A stretch of DNA of 55,288 nucleotides from DATDDB01 sp035260545 (GTDB lineage: Bacteria; Pseudomonadota; Gammaproteobacteria; Burkholderiales; Gallionellaceae), in contig DATFUZ010000110.1 in NCBI GenBank assembly GCA_035260545.1, positions 1-55,288 of the forward strand, given 5' to 3'. Below are positions 52,115 through 55,288 of this stretch, piece after piece; the first letter of the stretch is position 1, and the number at the start of each line of letters is the position of its first letter. The notes beneath the pieces were generated by a model. That model saw only the letters and a program-made list of their open reading frames with translations. It was not told the DNA's origin and made no database searches. Made by a program: the position numbers and the translations under genes.

Positions 52115-53011
52115 TCATCCGCGCGGATGGTGCCGGGCGTGCAACTGCTTGAGCCGCTCGCGCGCCACGTGCGTATAAATCTGCGTCGTCGCAATATCGG
52201 CATGGCCAAGCAACATCTGCACGACGCGCAAGTCCGCGCCGTGGTTGAGCAGGTGAGTGGCAAATGCATGGCGCATGGTGTGCGGCGAGAGCGGTTTGGA
52301 CAGCCCCGCCTGCTTTGCATGTTTCTTGATCAGATACCAGAACATTTGCCGCGTCATCGCTTCGCCGCGCTGTGTCACGAACAGCGCATCGCTTAGCCGG
52401 CTGCCCAGCAGCACGGGCCGGCCCGAGGCGAGATAGCGGCGCACCCAGTCCAGCGCTTCCTCGCCCATGGGTACCAGGCGTTCCTTGCTGCCCTTGCCCA
52501 TGACCCGCACCACCCCCATATCCAGGCTGACCTGCGCCACGTTCAGGCCCACCAGCTCGGACACCCGCAGCCCGGTCGCATAGAGCACTTCCAGCATGGT
52601 GCGGTCGCGCAGGCCAAGCGGCGTCTGCAGATCCGGGGCGTTGAGCAGGCATTCCACGTCCTGCTCGGTCAGGCTCTTGGGCAGGCTGCGCGGCAGCTTG
52701 GGCGTGGCAATCTGCAGGGTGGGGTCGGCGGTGATCCGGTTCTGCCGCAACAGGTACCTGAAAAACCGCTTGAAGCTGGAGATGGCGCGCGAGGTGGAGG
52801 TGGCGCGGGCCTTTTCCAGGCCGAGCAGGTGCGCCAGGAAGCCCTGAATGTCGGCGTGCGTAGCCTCTACCAGAAGGGCACCGCGCTGACGCTCAAGCCA
52901 GGCGGCGAACTTTTCCAGATCCCGGCGGTAGCTGTCCAGGGTGTTGCGCGACAGGCCGTCCTCCAGCCACAGGGCATCGCAGAATTCGTCGAGAATGTCC
53001 GCGTTGCTCAA
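52115..53011 (-). CDS. xerD: Site-specific tyrosine recombinase XerD
   Basis: This 298-residue recombinase resolves chromosome dimers at dif with XerC. The N-terminal SAM-like domain includes LEDGLSRNTLDSYRRDLEKF. The catalytic domain shows LYATGLRVSELVGLNVAQV (first Arg), GKGSKERLVPMG (Lys), SPHTMRHAFATHLLNHGADL (His-x-x-Arg), LLGHADIATTQIYTHV (His and the Tyr nucleophile). It is XerD rather than XerC by its IQGFLAHLLGLEKARAT-type N-terminus, with moderate certainty. The start overlaps the ogt stop (ATGA). Confidence 0.94.
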   Translation of the reverse strand: MSNADILDEFCDALWLEDGLSRNTLDSYRRDLEKFAAWLERQRGALLVEATHADIQGFLAHLLGLEKARATSTSRAISSFKRFFRYLLRQNRITADPTLQIATPKLPRSLPKSLTEQDVECLLNAPDLQTPLGLRDRTMLEVLYATGLRVSELVGLNVAQVSLDMGVVRVMGKGSKERLVPMGEEALDWVRRYLASGRPVLLGSRLSDALFVTQRGEAMTRQMFWYLIKKHAKQAGLSKPLSPHTMRHAFATHLLNHGADLRVVQMLLGHADIATTQIYTHVARERLKQLHARHHPRG

Positions 53012-53472
53012 AGCACTCCTTCATGCCGCAGCAGCCAGCGCTTGATGTCGAGCAGGTAACCGTCGCGATGGTTGGCGAAGCCGCCTATGCCCGTCTTGCC
53101 CACGATACGGTGGCAGGGTATGACGATGGGGAGACGATTGGCGCCGCACGCCTGGCCGGCGGCCAGCGGGCTGGATGCCAGTTCGGCGGCGACCTCGCCA
53201 TAGCTGCGCACCGCGCCGCGCGGAATGGCGCACATGGCCTGCCATACCCTGCGCTGATGGGGCGTGCCCTCATACGCGAGCGGCAGATCGAATCGGAAAT
53301 CGGGATCGTCGAAATACGCCGTCAACTGGCGCCGGACTTCTTGCGCCAACGCGGTACGCGGCGCAAGTGCTGCCGTCCCCGGGGCAAGGAAGGCGATGCC
53401 GGTCAGCGCCTCATTGCTGCACGAGATGCCGAGGATGCCGAAGGGCGTTTGCAGTCTGGCGTGGTCGTCCAT
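53008..53472 (-). CDS. ogt: Methylated-DNA--protein-cysteine methyltransferase
   Basis: This 154-residue suicide enzyme removes alkyl groups from O6-alkylguanine. VWQAMCAIPRGAVRSYGEVA is the helix-turn-helix, ANRLPIVIPCHRIVGKTG holds the acceptor Cys in PCHRIV, and GGFANHRDGYLLDIKRWLL is the C-terminal signature. The ATG at 53472 is used; a TTG at 53490 would start inside the terminator flank. No N-terminal Ada domain, so it is Ogt type. It lies 19 bp after the rplS terminator, coupled to xerD. Confidence 0.92.
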   Translation of the reverse strand: MDDHARLQTPFGILGISCSNEALTGIAFLAPGTAALAPRTALAQEVRRQLTAYFDDPDFRFDLPLAYEGTPHQRRVWQAMCAIPRGAVRSYGEVAAELASSPLAAGQACGANRLPIVIPCHRIVGKTGIGGFANHRDGYLLDIKRWLLRHEGVL

Positions 53473-53489
53473 GCGCACATGATAGCGCA

Positions 53490-53517
53490 ATAAAAAACGG
53501 GAGGCATCGCCTCCCGT
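53490..53517 (-). terminator. Rho-independent terminator after rplS
   Basis: On the minus strand ACGGGAGGC (53517-53509) pairs perfectly with GCCTCCCGT (53505-53497) around a 3-base loop, followed by a run of T (TTTTTATT). It stands 30 bp after the rplS stop codon and ends the rpsP-rimM-trmD-rplS operon. Confidence 0.93.
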
Positions 53518-53546
53518 TTCTCATGTCATGCCTGCGTAACGCCAGC

Positions 53547-53927
53547 TTATTGGGCGCTGCCGCCTGCGCTGCGCGCGACCAGCTTTTCCTTGATGCGCGC
53601 CGACTTGCCGGAACGGCCGCGCAGGTAGTACAGCTTGGCGCGGCGCACATCGCCGCGGCGCTTGACTTCAATGCTGGCGATGCTGGGCGAATAGGTCTGG
53701 AACGTACGCTCCACGCCTTCGCCGGCGGAGATCTTGCGCACGATGAAGCTGGAATTCAGCCCCTTGTTGCGCCTGGCGATCACCACGCCTTCATACAGCT
53801 GCACGCGCTTGCGGTTGCCTTCCACCACGTTCACGCCCACGATCACGGTGTCGCCGGGAGCGAAGTCGGGAATGGTCTTGCCCAGACGGGCCATTTCTTC
53901 CTGCTCAAGCTGCTGAATCAGATCCAT
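53547..53927 (-). CDS. rplS: 50S ribosomal protein L19
   Basis: This 126-residue ribosomal protein sits at the 30S-50S interface. DLIQQLEQEEMARLGKTIPD, VNVVEGNRKRVQLYEGVVIA, SPSIASIEVKRRGDVRRAKL and YYLRGRSGKSARIKEKL are the family pattern. ATG 53927 has AGAGGA eight bases upstream and is preferred to a GTG two codons earlier. The start lies 23 bp inside trmD. Confidence 0.97.
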   Translation of the reverse strand: MDLIQQLEQEEMARLGKTIPDFAPGDTVIVGVNVVEGNRKRVQLYEGVVIARRNKGLNSSFIVRKISAGEGVERTFQTYSPSIASIEVKRRGDVRRAKLYYLRGRSGKSARIKEKLVARSAGGSAQ

Positions 53928-54702
53928 TGTCACTTTCCTCTTGTTGTGCGGATGCTTGTTCCTGCTGGTACTCCGCCAGCAGCCGAGCTTCCTGTTTTGT
54001 CAGCTGGCGCCTTGCCAGCAAATCCGGGCGACGTTGCGCGGTCCTTCCCAGGGCCTGCTTCAATCGCCACTTCTCTATCTCGGCGTGGTGGCCGGACATC
54101 AAGACATCCGGTACCGCCTCGCCGTTATAAACCTCGGGCCGCGTGTAGTGCGGACAATCCAGCAGCCCCTGCACAAAGGAATCCTGCTGCGCCGATGCGT
54201 CGTCGCCTAGCACGCCGGGCAGTTGCCGCACCATGCTGTCCACCAGCACCATCGCGGGCAATTCCCCACCGGACAGCACATAGTCGCCGATGGAAATTTC
54301 CTCGTCCACCTGCTGGCGTATCAGGCGCTCATCCACACCCTCGTAACGGCTCGCCAGCAGTATCCATCCTTCGTCCCGCGCCAGCAGTTCCTGCACGCCT
54401 TCATGGGTGAGCACCCTGCCCTGCGGCGAAAGGTGGATCACGCAACTCTTCGCCACCCCCGCGGCGGCCTGCGCCGCCTTTGCCGCGCGGATCGCCTTTT
54501 CCAGCGGCTCCGCCAGCATCACCATCCCCGGCCCGCCGCCGTAGGGGCGGTCGTCTATGGTGCGGTAGTTGTCGGTCGTGAAATCCCTGGGGTTCCACGT
54601 CTGCAACTCGAACCTGCCCTGCTCCGCTGCCCGTCGCGTGATGCCATACTGCGTGATGGCCGCGAACATCTCCGGGAACAGGGTGATGACATCGAATCTC
54701 AT
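53905..54702 (-). CDS. trmD: tRNA (guanine-37-N1)-methyltransferase
   Basis: This 265-residue SPOUT methyltransferase makes m1G37 in tRNAs, protecting the reading frame. RFDVITLFPEMFAAITQYGI, DRPYGGGPGMVMLAEPLEKA, LLASRYEGVDERLI, EISIGDYVLSGGELPAM and HYTRPEVYNGEAVPDVLMSG are diagnostic. The ATG at 54702 gives the conserved start; a TTG at 54711 is better spaced to an AGG and would overlap the rimM stop, so a three-residue longer form is possible. The Gln/Glu/Ser-rich tail after LLAEYQQEQ is unconserved. Confidence 0.96.
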   Translation of the reverse strand: MRFDVITLFPEMFAAITQYGITRRAAEQGRFELQTWNPRDFTTDNYRTIDDRPYGGGPGMVMLAEPLEKAIRAAKAAQAAAGVAKSCVIHLSPQGRVLTHEGVQELLARDEGWILLASRYEGVDERLIRQQVDEEISIGDYVLSGGELPAMVLVDSMVRQLPGVLGDDASAQQDSFVQGLLDCPHYTRPEVYNGEAVPDVLMSGHHAEIEKWRLKQALGRTAQRRPDLLARRQLTKQEARLLAEYQQEQASAQQEESDNGSDSAA

Positions 54703-54707
54703 CTGAT

Positions 54708-55202
54708 TCAATAATCGGCCTGCCAGTCCACAAGGATGATCCTGGCCACCAGATCAACCTCGCGCACCGCCGATGCGATGAACGGGATCAGTATCTCGCC
54801 ATTCTCGCCCTGCACGCACAGCACCTGGTTGGCGCCGGTGTCCTGCAGGTTCTCCACCAGGCCCAGGCGCAGCCCTTCCAGGTTGCGCACTTCAAGCCCG
54901 ATCAGGTCGGTCCAGTAGTACTCGTCCGCGTCCGGCGCCGGCATCCGGCTGCGCGGTATGGCAATCAACAGCCCTTTGTACTTCTCGGCCGTGCTGCGGT
55001 CATGGCAGCCCATCAGCTGCGCGATGAGCCCGCGCCCGTGCACGCTGCTCTTGAGCACGTCCAGTTCGCGCCAGCCCTGCTTTTCATCACCGATCCACCA
55101 GGTCCGGTAGTCCAGCAGGCCGTCGGGCTCCGCGGTGTAAGGCTGAACCTTGATCCAGCCCAGTATGCCTTGTGCGCCCGCTACACGCCCCATGATAACC
55201 AT
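54708..55202 (-). CDS. rimM: Ribosome maturation factor RimM
   Basis: This 164-residue factor binds S19 and helps assemble the 30S head. VIMGRVAGAQGILGWIKVQP is the N-terminal RimM domain; EYYWTDLIGLEVRNLEG opens the C-terminal PRC-barrel domain, ending in IPFIASAVREVDLVARIILV. Start choice is uncertain: ATG 55202 is used here, ATG 55193 and GTG 55235 are in frame, the last overlapping rpsP. Position between rpsP and trmD is standard. Confidence 0.94.
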   Translation of the reverse strand: MVIMGRVAGAQGILGWIKVQPYTAEPDGLLDYRTWWIGDEKQGWRELDVLKSSVHGRGLIAQLMGCHDRSTAEKYKGLLIAIPRSRMPAPDADEYYWTDLIGLEVRNLEGLRLGLVENLQDTGANQVLCVQGENGEILIPFIASAVREVDLVARIILVDWQADY

Positions 55203-55215
55203 GGGGCTCTTCTCG

Positions 55216-55288
55216 TCAGGCCTTGGCTGCTGCACCAGCGCGCTTCACCAGCTTGGCGACGGCGTCGCTGACCTGCGCGCCCTTCTCC
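55216..55288 (-). CDS. rpsP: 30S ribosomal protein S16, C-terminal fragment at the window edge
   Basis: Only the last 23 or so codons are inside the window. The minus-strand translation ends EKGAQVSDAVAKLVKRAG, then AAAKA and TGA (55218-55216), matching the S16 C-terminal GAQ-x-S-D-x-V-x-x-L motif. rpsP is the usual first gene before rimM, trmD and rplS, which supports the call despite the short length. Confidence 0.88.
   Translation of the reverse strand, partial: EKGAQVSDAVAKLVKRAGAAAKA

Overview
The window is about 55 kb of GC-rich bacterial chromosome. Gene content and order point to a betaproteobacterium, probably of the Nitrosomonadales/Gallionellales type. The signs are a complete canonical dcw (division and cell wall) cluster, the rpsP-rimM-trmD-rplS ribosomal/tRNA cluster, nadD-rsfS-rlmH-maf-rng, a RibB fused to a degenerate RibA-like domain, a two-ACT IlvA and a homodimeric aceE-aceF. 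No phage, insertion sequence, CRISPR array or tRNA gene was seen. The taxon call is inference from gene order and protein style.

Layout. 1-2.9 kb: the end of a GldG-like ABC accessory protein, argJ and a cyclic-nucleotide-binding protein. 2.9-7.2 kb: secA, an M23 envelope peptidase followed by a clear terminator, and a divergent DUF721 gene. 7.3-25.9 kb, all minus strand: lpxC, ftsZ, ftsA, ftsQ, ddl, murB, murC, murG, ftsW, murD, mraY, murF, murE, ftsI, ftsL, rsmH, mraZ, read from a strong sigma70-like promoter followed by four 10-bp-spaced MraZ-type boxes. 26.0-29.9 kb, minus strand: the RNase P RNA gene with an odd partial duplicate of its own 5' end upstream, a small membrane protein, ppx, phoU and rpiA. 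30.0-40.0 kb, plus strand: ilvA, 5-formyl-THF cyclo-ligase, aceE, aceF, nadD, rsfS, rlmH, maf and rng. 40.0-45.7 kb: an Old Yellow Enzyme and a compact stress locus. 45.7-51.2 kb, minus strand: pgpA, thiL, nusB, ribH, ribB(X) and leuA with a possible leucine-rich leader peptide. 51.4-55.3 kb: an outer-membrane barrel gene broken by an in-frame stop, then xerD, ogt, rplS, trmD, rimM and the end of rpsP.

The most interesting region is 41.2-45.7 kb. An ECF sigma factor and an NrsF (DUF1109) anti-sigma factor face a plus-strand set: a tiny exported protein whose mature part is about 22% methionine, a Tat-exported MsrB, a DipZ-like CcdA-thioredoxin electron importer, and a probably lipid-anchored MsrA. 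Two copies of one promoter-like motif, GTAAC[T/C]-N16-CGAAT with identical spacing, lie before the Met-rich gene and before msrB. This looks like a self-contained periplasmic oxidant-scavenging and methionine-repair regulon. It resembles the SigF/NrsF/MrpX hypochlorite system known from Azospira, but the molybdenum reductase pair MsrP/MsrQ (YedY/YedZ) is replaced by MsrA/MsrB fed by a DipZ.

How the parts work together: the dcw block makes peptidoglycan precursors and the septal machinery under MraZ control. The secA/M23/lpxC neighbourhood serves the envelope. The central plus-strand block couples pyruvate oxidation, NAD synthesis and ribosome maturation. The last blocks cover riboflavin, thiamine and leucine synthesis and translation.
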